DNA from: Chloroflexota bacterium
GTDB taxonomy: Bacteria; Chloroflexota; Anaerolineae; Aggregatilineales; Phototrophicaceae
Assembly: GCA_026708115.1 (NCBI GenBank)
Contig: JAPOVL010000043.1
Span: forward strand, 1-64,000
Length of the DNA stretch: 64,000 nucleotides
Direction: 5' to 3'
Part shown: one piece after another, positions 1 to 8,336 of the stretch
Layout: every line of letters starts with the position of its first letter
Position numbering within the stretch: position 1 is the stretch's first letter
Translations under genes and position numbers: made by a program
Notes under the pieces: model-generated
The model's input: the letters and a program-made list of their open reading frames with translations, nothing else
Told to the model about the DNA's origin: nothing
Databases searched by the model: none

Positions 1-510
1 ACACCGACACGCCTGTCCCTACCGACACTGACACGCCCGTGCCAACCGACACCGATACGCCTGTCCCTACCGACACCGACACGCCTGTGCCAACCGACAC
101 AAACACGCCTATCCCAACCGACACCGATACGCCTATCCCAACGGACACTGACACGCCTGTCCCTACCGACACCGACACGCCCGTGCCAACCGACACCGAC
201 ACGCCCGTGCCAACCGACACCGACACGCCTGTCCCTACCGACACGGACACGCCTGTCCCTACCGACACCGACACGCCCGTGCCAACCGACACGGACACGC
301 CTGTCCCGACCGACACGGACACGCCCGTACCTACCGACACGGACACGCCCGTACCTACCGACACGGACACGCCTGCGCCGACCGACACGGACACGCCAGA
401 ACCGACCGATACCGACACGCCTGTTCCGACCGACACTGATACACCGGAGCCGACCGCCACGGATACGCCAGAGCCAACAGACACCGACACGCCCACGGCT
501 ACGCCAACGC
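1..510 (+). repeat. 24-bp tandem coding repeat (PTDTDTPV unit)
   Basis: About twenty near-identical 24-bp units run in frame from the left window edge to about 510. Each encodes the octapeptide PTDTDTPV with minor variants (PTDTNTPI, PTDTDTPE, PTATDTPE). Silent changes (acc/aca, gac/gat, gtc/gtg/gta) separate the units, so the array is old enough to have drifted at synonymous sites while the peptide stayed constant. It is a protein-coding array, not a CRISPR. Confidence 0.95.
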
Positions 511-875
511 CGACTATCGACATCACGGAAACGGCTCAGGCCGAAGCAAGCCTGACTGCCGAAATTCAAGGAACATTGGATCAGCGCGCGACCGAAGAAG
601 CGGATGAGCGCGCGACTGAAGAAGCCGAAGAAACCGAAGAGCCGACCGAAGAAGCGGCAGCGGTTCGACCGACGGTTACCGATGCCCCCACCCAAGAAGT
701 GGTCGTCGAACCCACCGCCCAACCGACATTGACGCCCGTGACGATTACTGAAATCGACGCGCCCAGCGCTGACGAACCGGATACGCGCGACGCAGTGATC
801 GCCATCCTGGCCGTAGCTGCCGGGCTGCTCTTGCTCCTGCTGCTATTCTTGCTTTCGCGGCGCAACCGAAGCTGA
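3..875 (+). CDS. Pro/Thr/Asp-repeat surface protein, C-terminal part
   Basis: The reading frame is open to the left edge, so the gene starts outside the window; the first in-window start-like codon (GTG at 39) lies inside the repeat and is not a real start. The protein has about 20 PTDTDTPV repeats, then a Glu/Thr-rich stretch (ATEEADERATEEAEE), a Pro/Thr linker and one C-terminal hydrophobic helix (AVIAILAVAAGLLLLLLLFLL) followed by SRRNRS. This is the layout of a stalk region anchored in the membrane with the bulk outside the cell. Such PT-rich linkers are common between extracellular domains in Chloroflexota. The N-terminal functional domain is not visible, so the role cannot be given. Confidence 0.85.
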   Translation, partial: TDTPVPTDTDTPVPTDTDTPVPTDTDTPVPTDTNTPIPTDTDTPIPTDTDTPVPTDTDTPVPTDTDTPVPTDTDTPVPTDTDTPVPTDTDTPVPTDTDTPVPTDTDTPVPTDTDTPVPTDTDTPAPTDTDTPEPTDTDTPVPTDTDTPEPTATDTPEPTDTDTPTATPTPTIDITETAQAEASLTAEIQGTLDQRATEEADERATEEAEETEEPTEEAAAVRPTVTDAPTQEVVVEPTAQPTLTPVTITEIDAPSADEPDTRDAVIAILAVAAGLLLLLLLFLLSRRNRS

Positions 876-1033
876 TTTGAGACCACGCCTGGCGTTTATG
901 CGTATCTAGGATAGAGTCCAAGTGATCTGCTTATGCGAACCGCGTCGCGCATGCGACGAGAAGGCTTGCTATTCTGCCTGAGCGCGACAGACCTTTTCGC
1001 TGCGCGCCCAGCGGCCCTTGACGGAGACCACCC

Positions 1034-1450
1034 ATGAGAGATTTTGCAATTCGAGTGCTGATTAATGCGGTAGCTATCGCAGTGACAGCCATATTGATTC
1101 CCAATATTCAGGTCGCGAACAATGACATCAGCACGCTTTTGATTGTCGGCCTCATCTTCGGTGTCGTGAATTCCCTGCTCAAGCCGATCCTGATCCTGCT
1201 GACCTGTCCTGCGGTCTTGTTGTCGCTGGGCTTGTTTATCCTGGTCATCAACGGCGTGATGCTCTTGATCACCGATTCCCTGGCCGGCGATCGCCTGGTC
1301 ATTGAGGGCGGCATCTGGACAGCCATCCTCGGCGGCATGGTCATGGGCATCGTGTCAATGTTTCTCGAAACCGTTCTTCGCTTGAATGACGGCCCTGCCG
1401 AAACGGACGACGATATCGTCATATTCAGGGATGCCGACAAACGCAAATGA
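1034..1450 (+). CDS. Phage-holin-4-like (YvlD-type) small membrane protein
   Basis: 138 residues with four hydrophobic helices (about 5-24, 33-58, 59-83, 95-117) and a short charged cytoplasmic tail. The residues GVVNSLLKPIL between helices 2 and 3 match the phage_holin_4_2 / YvlD family of four-helix membrane proteins. Despite the family name, most members are chromosomal and are not lysis proteins; their role is poorly known (YvlD-type members are linked to envelope stress). The start ATG is preceded by GGAG at a 7-base spacing. It stands alone between the surface protein and a glycosyltransferase. Confidence 0.8.
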   Translation: MRDFAIRVLINAVAIAVTAILIPNIQVANNDISTLLIVGLIFGVVNSLLKPILILLTCPAVLLSLGLFILVINGVMLLITDSLAGDRLVIEGGIWTAILGGMVMGIVSMFLETVLRLNDGPAETDDDIVIFRDADKRK

Positions 1451-1560
1451 CCGCATCCGCCCCTGCTCCCGTCCCCGACCGGTCAGGCGCCCGGGCCGCG
1501 CGCCTGTAGCGCCCGCTGGACCTGCTGTTGTCATGCCAGTTGCCTGGGGGGAGCGCCGCC

Positions 1561-2748
1561 GTGCCGAAACCAACCGCCGTCTGCTGGATTAGCAGCGCCA
1601 GATATAGCCGCCCGCTCGACCCCGGTGATGCGCGCAAATGGGAGCTGCTGACGCAGCTGCGCGACTATGATATCCGCGTCATCGGTTTCTCAGCCTCCCT
1701 CCGTCCTCTGGCCTTTCGCGAACAAGCGGCCTTCTATCTCCTCCCGCAGCCGCCCACTTCAATATTGCGCTATCTGATCTTTTTTGCGTTGGCGCCCGTC
1801 CTGCTGCTCGCCCTCGTCATTCATCACGACTGTCGCATCCTGGTGGCGCAAAGCCCCTTTGAAGGCGCCATCGCCGCCCTGGTCAAAGGCCTCAGTCCTT
1901 TCTTTGGCAAGCGTCCCAAGCTCATCATCGAGAATCACAACAACTTTGAAGAAGATCTCTTTTTGCAGCGCACAATCCCCTTCATGAGCGCCTACCGCGC
2001 GCTCATGCTCAGTCTGGCCCGCTATGCCTTCAGCCGCGGGGACGCCCTGCGCGTGATATCGACATCCACGGCCGAACGCGCCGCCCACTACGCGCCCGAC
2101 CTGCCGCAAGTTCGCTTCATGACCTGGAGCGACACCGACGTCTTTCGCGACGCCGGGCGCGGGATCCCGCTGGCACAGGCGATTGACCTCGTTTACGCGG
2201 GTGTGCTGATTCCGCGCAAAGGCCTGGATCTACTCCTGGAAGCCTTTGCCCGGCTGGATCATCCTCAGGCGCAACTCCATTTGCTCGGGCATCCCGAAAA
2301 CGCCGACTACGCCGGCCAACTGCAAAATCAAGCGCAGGACCTTGGGATCGCTAGTCGCGTCCGTTTCCATGGCGCGGTCTCCCAACGCGACCTGGCCCAG
2401 CATTTCGGCAGCGCCCGCGCCCTGGTTTTGCCCTCCCTTTCCGAAGGACTGGGGCGTGTTGTCTTGGAGGCCATGCTCACCGGTACGCCGGTCATCGGCA
2501 GCCGCGTCGGCGGCATACCGGATCTGATCCAGGATGGCGAAAACGGCTTCCTGGTCGAGAGCGGCAATGTCGAGGCATTGACGTTGGCGTTGGAGAAGAT
2601 TTACGCTGTAGACGTCGAGCGACTGGGTCGACAAGCGCTTGACTTTGCGCTGCATTTCTTTTCCCCAGAAAAATACCTCGATGGGTATCGGCGTCTATTC
2701 GAACTGGTCATGGACAGCGTTGTCCAATCCGATCGCGCTTCACCATGA
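1561..2748 (+). CDS. GT4-family glycosyltransferase
   Basis: A GT-B fold retaining glycosyltransferase that would move a sugar from a nucleotide donor to a lipid or polysaccharide acceptor at the inner face of the membrane. The C-terminal donor domain is typical: VYAGVLIPRKGLDLLLEAF, then the E-x7-E element SEGLGRVVLEA and GTPVIGSRVGGIPDLI. A hydrophobic patch near residues 60-80 may dock on the membrane. GTG 1561 is chosen because a GGGGGAG ribosome site sits 7 bases upstream; an upstream TTG at 1528 would add 11 residues with no homology-like content. The donor sugar is not predictable. The MATE gene follows 21 bases (or 78 with the preferred start) downstream. Confidence 0.85.
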   Translation: MPKPTAVCWISSARYSRPLDPGDARKWELLTQLRDYDIRVIGFSASLRPLAFREQAAFYLLPQPPTSILRYLIFFALAPVLLLALVIHHDCRILVAQSPFEGAIAALVKGLSPFFGKRPKLIIENHNNFEEDLFLQRTIPFMSAYRALMLSLARYAFSRGDALRVISTSTAERAAHYAPDLPQVRFMTWSDTDVFRDAGRGIPLAQAIDLVYAGVLIPRKGLDLLLEAFARLDHPQAQLHLLGHPENADYAGQLQNQAQDLGIASRVRFHGAVSQRDLAQHFGSARALVLPSLSEGLGRVVLEAMLTGTPVIGSRVGGIPDLIQDGENGFLVESGNVEALTLALEKIYAVDVERLGRQALDFALHFFSPEKYLDGYRRLFELVMDSVVQSDRASP

Positions 2749-2826
2749 CAGCCGCGCGGGGCGTAACCGGTGAAAAGGTCCCAGGGGAATGTCGCGCTCA
2801 CAGAAAATAACAAACTCGCTCCATAC

Positions 2827-4203
2827 ATGAGCAAGAGGTTCATTATAAAAGACAACAATCCGCTCACCAGCGAAGACATCCCCAAACTCATCCGCAAGAT
2901 TGGCATCCCGGTTAGCATTGGCGTGCTCTTCAACAATCTGTTTCAGATCGTAGACACCTTCTATACCGGGACGATTTCCAACGAAGCGCTGGCGGCGCTG
3001 GCCCTGTCCTTTCCCATCTACTTCATCATCATCGGCCTGGCAAGCGGATTGGGCACCGGCACCTCCGCGCTGATCGGCAATGCGCTGGGCGCCGGGAAGC
3101 GAGATGACGCTGTCCTTATCGTCGCTCAGGGTCTGTCCTTGACCGTTCTGCTGAGCCTGATAACAGCCGGCGCGGGATTAGCGATTTCGCCGCGGCTATT
3201 TGAGATTTTGGGCGCATCCGGCGCTGCCGTCGCCTACAATATGAGCTATATCACGCCGATCTTCCTGGGCGCCACGTTTTTCAACCTTGTTTTTATGTTC
3301 CACGCGGCCCTCGCCGCCCAAGGCGATACGCGCCCCTTTCGCAACTTCCTGATCTTGGGATTCCTGCTCAATATCCTCCTCGACCCCTGGTTCATATATG
3401 GCGGCTACGGCGTACCGGCCCGGGGTATCGCCGGCGTAGGTATAGCAACTGCGATCATCCAGGGAATCGGCGCCATTTACCTGGGTTTTACTGCCTGGCG
3501 GTCGGGCCTGTTTCGGCACTTTCGCGCGCCCATGCTCATGCCCAATCCGCCCCAGTTGCTGTCGATCATCAAGCAGGGATTGCCGCCCGCCCTAGACCTG
3601 AGCACGGTGTCGGTTGGCACCTTTGTCGTGACTTACTTTGTCAGCCGCTTCGGCACAGAAGCGCTAGCCGCATTTGGCATCGCCAGTCGCCTCGATCAGC
3701 TCTTCTGGCTTCCTCTAATCGGCCTTGATTTGGCCACCCTGGTGCTCGTCGCCCAAAACAATGGCGCCCGCCGCTACGACCGCATGTGGCAAGCCTTCAA
3801 CACCGCACTGCGCTACGGCATGCTGTTGATGATCGCCGGCGGCTTCATCATCTTCCTGTTCGCGCATGAGCTTATCGACATTTTCACCGACGATCCAGCC
3901 ATCATCTCGGCCGGCGTGGCCTACCTGCGCATCAGCGTGCTCGCCGCCTGGTCCAAACCCTTCGGATTCATCGGTTTCGCTGCCCTGCGCGGCATCAAGC
4001 GCCCCTTGCTTCCGATGGCGATCAGCATGACGCGCATGATTCTCTTGCCCGCTGCCGCGCTAACCGTCGTGATCGTATGGCTAGGAGCAGGGTTGGAGAC
4101 CATCTGGTGGACAATCATGTGGATAACAATCGCTACCGGTCTGGTTGCCTGGTATGCCGTGCGCAAATTGATGCCGCGCCCGTCGTCTAGCGACCGACTG
4201 TGA
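2827..4203 (+). CDS. MATE-family multidrug/toxin exporter
   Basis: Polytopic protein of about 458 residues with 12 hydrophobic segments in two pseudo-repeats. It opens with NPLTSEDIPKLIRKIGIPVS, the usual N-terminal pattern of MATE proteins (short polar helix then TM1), and has the family's PALDL and FGIASRLDQLFW motifs in the second half. MATE proteins use Na+ or H+ gradients to expel cationic drugs or lipid-linked compounds. ATG 2827 starts the family-like sequence; a GTG at 2770 in the same frame would add 19 residues and cannot be excluded. The 3' end overlaps the convergent GT39-like gene by 17 bases. Confidence 0.88.
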   Translation: MSKRFIIKDNNPLTSEDIPKLIRKIGIPVSIGVLFNNLFQIVDTFYTGTISNEALAALALSFPIYFIIIGLASGLGTGTSALIGNALGAGKRDDAVLIVAQGLSLTVLLSLITAGAGLAISPRLFEILGASGAAVAYNMSYITPIFLGATFFNLVFMFHAALAAQGDTRPFRNFLILGFLLNILLDPWFIYGGYGVPARGIAGVGIATAIIQGIGAIYLGFTAWRSGLFRHFRAPMLMPNPPQLLSIIKQGLPPALDLSTVSVGTFVVTYFVSRFGTEALAAFGIASRLDQLFWLPLIGLDLATLVLVAQNNGARRYDRMWQAFNTALRYGMLLMIAGGFIIFLFAHELIDIFTDDPAIISAGVAYLRISVLAAWSKPFGFIGFAALRGIKRPLLPMAISMTRMILLPAAALTVVIVWLGAGLETIWWTIMWITIATGLVAWYAVRKLMPRPSSSDRL

Positions 4204-6163
4204 TCGTCGTCAGATACTCCAGGTAGCGCCCGGTGGGTTCGCCGTCGGCGGTATAGATCTCAAGGTTCTGTACGGCGGTGTTGTCGTCCGTTGGCAGTTG
4301 ATACATGCCCAGCAAGAGCGGATATTCTCCGGCCGGCAGGTCGCAGGGAATAGTCAACTGGCGCTCATCGAAGTAGGGGCCCCCCGGCTGCCAGATGGAC
4401 GTCAAATAGACGCCACCCGGCACGTGGTCGCTGTTGGCCGCGCCCTGCCCGTGTCGATCCACGATCACGAGTGTGGAACTGTATAGTTGGCTGGTCTCAT
4501 TATTGATCGACCACCAGCTTTCGACCGTTATGGTTTGGCAGGCGCTCACTTGATGATCATCGTTGAGCCGCCAGTCAAGCAGGTTGAAATCGGGGCCGTA
4601 ACGCCAGCGTGTTTGCGTGTCAGCGGGATGCCGCCGGTACTCCAGTACTTCGATAGCTGTGTAGTAGGTCTCGCCCGGGAAGTCGATGACCTCATAAAGG
4701 GTGTATTCGCCTTCGATGGCGTCGATCATATTTCGGCCACCGATAAAGTCCCTGGTCCGAATGATCCATAGTGTCTCGTAGTCACCCAGCCAGGGTTGCA
4801 AGCGCCGCCAGTCACCTTTGGCCAAGCCGGTCACAAAGACCTCTTCGTCAATTGCGCTCGGAATAAACCGGTCTTTGTCACCACTTTCCCAACTCACGTA
4901 GAATATGTCGTCATCGGCAAATGCGATTTCGGCGCGCTCTTTAAGGAAATAGTTGATAGCGATCCACTCCCACGCTTGTTCGGTGATTATCAGAAGCCGA
5001 TCCCGGTCTTGGTCATAGTGTCGCTCGATGTATTCGGCGAGTTCCCAATAACCGGCGTTGCCGTTATGCGAGCGCAACTGGGTGACGAAAGGAACACAGA
5101 AGAAAACCACGGCGATGAGCTGGGCTTGCGGCGGCATTTGCCGCAGGGCAATGGTCACGATCAAGGCCAAATACGGCGCGGCGATCAGCAGGTTTCTGGG
5201 CGTTAAGCTGGGAATATTAGTATTGACGGCGAAAGTCAAAATGACCATGACAACTGGCGAGAGCAGCAGCCATCCCTCCCGCCAGCCCCAGGCAAAGCGC
5301 ATCGTTGAATCATCTACGCTTGTTCGCGCAATGGCCAGTTTACCCAGGACGCCAATAATGCCAGCCGCCAGCAGGAAATATCCGAGCGCCTCGGGACTAA
5401 AGCGATAATGATCAAGCACCTCTGCCAATCCTTGCCAGGATGTTTCGATGTTGTATTCAATGAGACCCGATCGGTCGCTAAAATTGACCCAAGCGCGCAA
5501 GCCAATAAGCAGCGCCATTACGGCAAAGAGCAGGGCGCCACGCCGATACAAGTCGCGGTTCCAACGGACAAAAACCAGCACACAGGTCAGTTGCGCGGCA
5601 ATAACATAAATGATAAAGGGATGGATGTAAAAGGGCACTGCGCCTAGAACCAGCGCCAGGAGCGCGTTGCCGCGTTTGGGGCGATGGATAAAGCGCAGAA
5701 GCGCCCACTGAAAACCGACTGTGCCCAGCACCAGCGCGGCGTAAGGGCGCGCTTCGTGGCTATAATATGCAAATACGCTATACGTCCCAAAAACGACCAA
5801 GGCTATCCAGGCCGATCGTCGCTCAAACAGATCTGCTGTGAGCCTATAGTAAAGCGCTAGCGTGATCGTCGTTACCAAGGTAGAAAAGTAGCGTACAATG
5901 TTTTCTATGTGACCAAATAGATGTACCCAAATGTCCTGAAGGGCATTTTCCGGGGGCACCAGATAGAAGATCTGCAGGACATGATTCAGCAGTCCAACGC
6001 GCTCGATATTTTCCAGCGCATAATGCACCACCCAAGCTTCGTCCTGGCGGTAGGGACGATCGCGAAAGTGATGCGCTTGAATAACGATGACAAACAAAAT
6101 GGTCGCTGCCGGCAACAACAGGGTCAGGAGTCGCGCGATGGGATTACGAGTTGTGGTGGTCAT
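4187..6163 (-). CDS. GT39/GT-C-type membrane glycosyltransferase
   Basis: 658 residues. The N-terminal two thirds hold about 10-12 membrane helices. The first periplasmic loop carries YRQDEAW, with the acidic DE pair that GT-C enzymes (dolichyl-phosphate-mannose transferase/ArnT type) use for catalysis. The C-terminal third (from about residue 370) is a soluble extracytoplasmic domain rich in Trp and Tyr, probably for acceptor binding. It would use a polyprenyl-phosphate-linked sugar on the outer face of the membrane. Overlaps convergently with the MATE gene. A TATAAT hexamer (6175-6180 on the complement) lies only 12 bases before the start, which would give a very short leader. Confidence 0.75.
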   Translation of the reverse strand: MTTTTRNPIARLLTLLLPAATILFVIVIQAHHFRDRPYRQDEAWVVHYALENIERVGLLNHVLQIFYLVPPENALQDIWVHLFGHIENIVRYFSTLVTTITLALYYRLTADLFERRSAWIALVVFGTYSVFAYYSHEARPYAALVLGTVGFQWALLRFIHRPKRGNALLALVLGAVPFYIHPFIIYVIAAQLTCVLVFVRWNRDLYRRGALLFAVMALLIGLRAWVNFSDRSGLIEYNIETSWQGLAEVLDHYRFSPEALGYFLLAAGIIGVLGKLAIARTSVDDSTMRFAWGWREGWLLLSPVVMVILTFAVNTNIPSLTPRNLLIAAPYLALIVTIALRQMPPQAQLIAVVFFCVPFVTQLRSHNGNAGYWELAEYIERHYDQDRDRLLIITEQAWEWIAINYFLKERAEIAFADDDIFYVSWESGDKDRFIPSAIDEEVFVTGLAKGDWRRLQPWLGDYETLWIIRTRDFIGGRNMIDAIEGEYTLYEVIDFPGETYYTAIEVLEYRRHPADTQTRWRYGPDFNLLDWRLNDDHQVSACQTITVESWWSINNETSQLYSSTLVIVDRHGQGAANSDHVPGGVYLTSIWQPGGPYFDERQLTIPCDLPAGEYPLLLGMYQLPTDDNTAVQNLEIYTADGEPTGRYLEYLTTITVGR

Positions 6164-6174
6164 TTCAGGTTTGC

Positions 6175-6180
6175 ATTATA
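6175..6180 (-). promoter_or_regulatory. Possible -10 element for the GT39-like gene
   Basis: Perfect TATAAT on the minus strand, ending 11 bases upstream of the ATG at 6163. No convincing -35 hexamer is visible at 16-18 bases. If used, the transcript would be nearly leaderless, which fits the lack of a clear ribosome-binding site. Confidence 0.3.
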
Positions 6181-6280
6181 GCACTCTTTTCTTGTATATC
6201 CCTGCTGTGGCAAGGACTGGTGGAAGGGCGGCAAGGCGCAGTTATGCGCCCGGCCCGCTTCAGTGGGGGACGCATTTGAA

Positions 6281-6583
6281 ATGACTATCGTGCGCTGCGC
6301 ATCGTGTGAGGGCTACGGTTGGTTTGAGGCTGGAATCGGCGGCGAAGTCGAAGACTGCGACTGGTGTCGCGGCGTGGGTTATGTCTATCGTGAGGCATCC
6401 GGCGGTGACAGTCCGATTCCAGCATCCGACTTCGGCAAACTGTCGGAGGAACTTGAGCGTCTGGAAGCAGAACGGATGCAGGAATTGGGCTACCGAGGCA
6501 AAGCACGAAAGCCCTGGCAACAGGCGATACGCAAGAACACCGCGCTTGGAAAGGATCCTTACGCGAGCGACCAAGATGACTGA
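6281..6583 (+). CDS. DnaJ-type zinc-knuckle mini-protein
   Basis: 100 residues. The N-terminal half holds two CxxCxGxG modules (CASCEGYGW and CDWCRGVGY), the signature of the DnaJ/HSP40 cysteine-rich zinc centre, which here would bind one Zn ion. No J-domain or other known domain follows; the C-terminal half is helical and charged (EELERLEAERMQELGYRG). ATG 6281 is chosen over an upstream GTG (6263) because GGGGGA lies about 10 bases before it. Single DnaJ-like zinc knuckles occur in small proteins of unknown role, often near phage-like genes, as here. Confidence 0.65.
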   Translation: MTIVRCASCEGYGWFEAGIGGEVEDCDWCRGVGYVYREASGGDSPIPASDFGKLSEELERLEAERMQELGYRGKARKPWQQAIRKNTALGKDPYASDQDD

Positions 6584-6621
6584 AAAACAACATTTTCAGT
6601 TAAGCTCGCGCAGTGGTTCCG

Positions 6622-6649
6622 AAAAACCGCGCGCTCAATTGAGGCGCGC
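6622..6649 (-). terminator. Intrinsic terminator of the phage-like small-gene string
   Basis: Read on the minus strand: a GCGCGC / GCGCGC stem enclosing the self-complementary core CTCAATTGA, followed directly by GG and TTTTT. It lies about 37 bases downstream of the last small minus-strand frame (6686-6808), where a terminator for that string is expected. Confidence 0.6.
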
Positions 6650-6685
6650 TGGAATCCGGAATCACAAGTCAAACGAGCTGCGCGC

Positions 6686-6808
6686 TCAAGCGTCTCCCGG
6701 TTCAGCTCCTTCCCGAGGCAGTTTGTTGAGTAGGTCAGCGATTCCTACCAACAAGTCGTCGATCTTGGTCTCGGCGCGTTTGCCGCCTTCGCCAAGCCGC
6801 TGGATCAA
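6686..6808 (-). CDS. Candidate 40-residue helical mini-protein, phage-like string
   Basis: A 41-codon frame starting at TTG 6808 directly after an in-frame TAA. It encodes an amphipathic, probably coiled-coil peptide (LIQRLGEGGKRAETKIDDLL, then VGIADLLNKLPREGAEPGDA). Heptad-like spacing of Leu/Ile and the position between a one-helix membrane peptide and an intrinsic terminator support a real gene, but no ribosome site is visible and the start is non-ATG. Function unknown. Confidence 0.4.
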   Translation of the reverse strand: MIQRLGEGGKRAETKIDDLLVGIADLLNKLPREGAEPGDA

Positions 6809-6820
6809 TTAGGCAGTCTG

Positions 6821-6916
6821 CTACGGAGGAAAACTGCGGTGCGACCACCAGTAGACCAGCAACACCACCGCCAAGATCAATTGTTGGAAAATTTGTTCGT
6901 AGCCCAAAGCTTTCAC
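6821..6916 (-). CDS. 31-residue single-helix membrane peptide, phage-like string
   Basis: GTG start overlaps the stop of the previous frame (GTGA), the coupling typical of phage and operon mini-genes. The product has a short polar head, MKALGYEQIF, then one hydrophobic helix (QQLILAVVLLVYWW) and a basic/Pro tail. Size and topology resemble the small holin-like or accessory membrane peptides at the end of phage lysis or tail modules, but no specific family can be assigned. Confidence 0.5.
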   Translation of the reverse strand: MKALGYEQIFQQLILAVVLLVYWWSHRSFPP

Positions 6917-7050
6917 TCCACTTCGCTCAAGCGGGCGAGCCGCCGCAATTCGATATGATGTAGATCGATCAAGACGCGCGTCAGTAACGTTTCTCGCTGA
7001 GACGCGCTTAGGCTGCGGGCTCCTTTCAATCCCGCGACGTTTTTCTTCAA
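6913..7050 (-). CDS. 45-residue helical mini-protein, possibly 5'-interrupted
   Basis: A frame starting at TTG 7050, preceded by GAGGAG about 11 bases upstream, encodes a basic helical peptide (LKKNVAGLKGARSLSASQRE, then TLLTRVLIDLHHIELRRLARLSEVE). In the same frame an ATG at 7104 sits 2 bases after the stop of the upstream gene, but a TGA at 7066-7068 closes that reading after 12 codons (MATITANTRGKI). The full gene may therefore be about 63 codons with one nonsense codon, or translation may truly start at the internal TTG. Next gene overlaps by 4 bases. Function unknown. Confidence 0.45.
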   Translation of the reverse strand: MKKNVAGLKGARSLSASQRETLLTRVLIDLHHIELRRLARLSEVE

Positions 7051-7106
7051 GCGCTTCTGCGCTCCTCAGATCTTGCCGCGTGTATTGGCAGTGATGGTTG
7101 CCATTC

Positions 7107-7559
7107 TTAGGCCTCTTGAACAACTATCTGAACGGAAGCGCTGGCATAATTGCCACGAAGCCGATACACAAAGACGCTGTAGGAGCCGGCTGCCGGGCGA
7201 CTCAAAGTCAAGGACAGCTCCCCGGAAATGACGCTGTCACTTCCCTGGGCATAAACTTCGCCATCAAACAGAACCAAATAGCCGACGTCATTGTCGTTGG
7301 CGATGGCTTGATCGCGGCAGCGAATGACTGGATCCGTCTCCCCTTCCCTCATGCTGGTCCTGGTTTCAAGCAACTGCAGTGTGTTGAAATGGTTCAGGAT
7401 GTCGCTGGCGCGGCGCTGGTTAGCCACGTTGTCATTGAGCAAGTGGATGCGAGAGAAGCCACCGCCGACCGAGATACCGCTGGTCGCCCTGCCCATAACC
7501 CGCCGCGCGATATGATCGAGCAAGACGGCGTCAAACGTCCCTTCGCTTATGATATCCAT
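7107..7559 (-). CDS. Phage-like structural protein of unknown role
   Basis: 150 residues. It reads as a compact N-terminal alpha/beta part followed by a beta-rich C-terminal half (ISGELSLTLSRPAAGSYSVF, VYRLRGNYASASVQIVVQEA) of the immunoglobulin-like or tail-fibre type. ATG 7559 has GGAG 9 bases upstream and lies 3 bases after the stop of the neighbouring phage-like gene, so the two form an operon. No catalytic motif is visible. I do not recognise the family; the phage assignment rests on context. Confidence 0.6.
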   Translation of the reverse strand: MDIISEGTFDAVLLDHIARRVMGRATSGISVGGGFSRIHLLNDNVANQRRASDILNHFNTLQLLETRTSMREGETDPVIRCRDQAIANDNDVGYLVLFDGEVYAQGSDSVISGELSLTLSRPAAGSYSVFVYRLRGNYASASVQIVVQEA

Positions 7560-7562
7560 CGC

Positions 7563-8072
7563 TCAGATCTCCTTTGCCCAAAACTGCGGGTGAGTCGTCA
7601 CGATATCCATAGCCGCCGCGTTGCTACGCAGAGTCTTCCAGCGTAGCTTGAAGACATGGCTGCCCGTCGACAAACTCGGGATCATGACAACGATGCTTAG
7701 CGGTTTGAAGCGGAAATTGTCGTTCTGACTGGCATTGTTAAACTGGGTGACGCCGTCGTCGGAGAAGTAGTTGTTTCCATCGACGGCAATGTTGAAATAA
7801 GTAACTTTGTTGTCACCGCTATGACTGACCGCACCTGTGAAACCAAGCAGCACATCGCCACCATGCGTCTGAAGCGTCAATGCAAGAGCCTGCGGATCTA
7901 TATCGACCCATTCCGTCGCGGTTGTGCTGTAGTTTCTAATGCCGCTCACAACAAGACTGGCGCTGCTGTCAATGCGGTCCTTGAGATGATTCTGGTTGTC
8001 CCGAACATAGGTATTCAAGTCAACCGATGTGAGCGGTTCGCTCGTCCAGGTCTTGGGCGTTGTCCATGCCAT
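7563..8072 (-). CDS. Phage-like virion/tail-associated protein
   Basis: 169 residues. The opening MAWTTPKTWTSEPLTSVDLN, followed by TYVRDNQNHLKDRID, is a pattern seen at the start of many phage and prophage structural proteins. The rest is predicted mostly beta (VLLGFTGAVSHSG, NKVTYFNIAVDG), a jelly-roll-like fibre or receptor-binding part. ATG 8072 is preferred over ATG 8078 because the AGAGAGGG site abuts the latter. First gene of a four- or five-gene minus-strand string ending at 6622. Confidence 0.65.
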   Translation of the reverse strand: MAWTTPKTWTSEPLTSVDLNTYVRDNQNHLKDRIDSSASLVVSGIRNYSTTATEWVDIDPQALALTLQTHGGDVLLGFTGAVSHSGDNKVTYFNIAVDGNNYFSDDGVTQFNNASQNDNFRFKPLSIVVMIPSLSTGSHVFKLRWKTLRSNAAAMDIVTTHPQFWAKEI

Positions 8073-8290
8073 GGCCATCCCTCTCTGCTAAGGATTCAGT
8101 TGCCATAGACTAGCTCATTTGTTCTGCGAGAGGGCGACTAAATGTTCGCAGACCGCGAAATCCGGACTGCCCGGCTGCTAAACCAAATGCAGCGTCAGCA
8201 CTCAATGAAGCGCGATTTGTCCTCAAATTCCCGGAAGTTGCCCTCATTTTGCGATGTTTTTGAGCAACAGTATAGATACAGTATGTATAC

Positions 8291-8304
8291 GGGGGGGGGG
8301 GGGG
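8291..8304. repeat. G14 homopolymer
   Basis: Fourteen consecutive G residues followed by TACCCCC. Such a tract is prone to slippage in the cell and to miscalling in sequencing. It is not inside a supported gene. Confidence 0.9.
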
Positions 8305-8336
8305 TACCCCCTCCCCAAATCTGAGGACATGACAGT

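Noticed and set aside
1..510. CRISPR-like periodic array
   Set aside because: Repeats abut with no spacers and encode a constant peptide in one frame.
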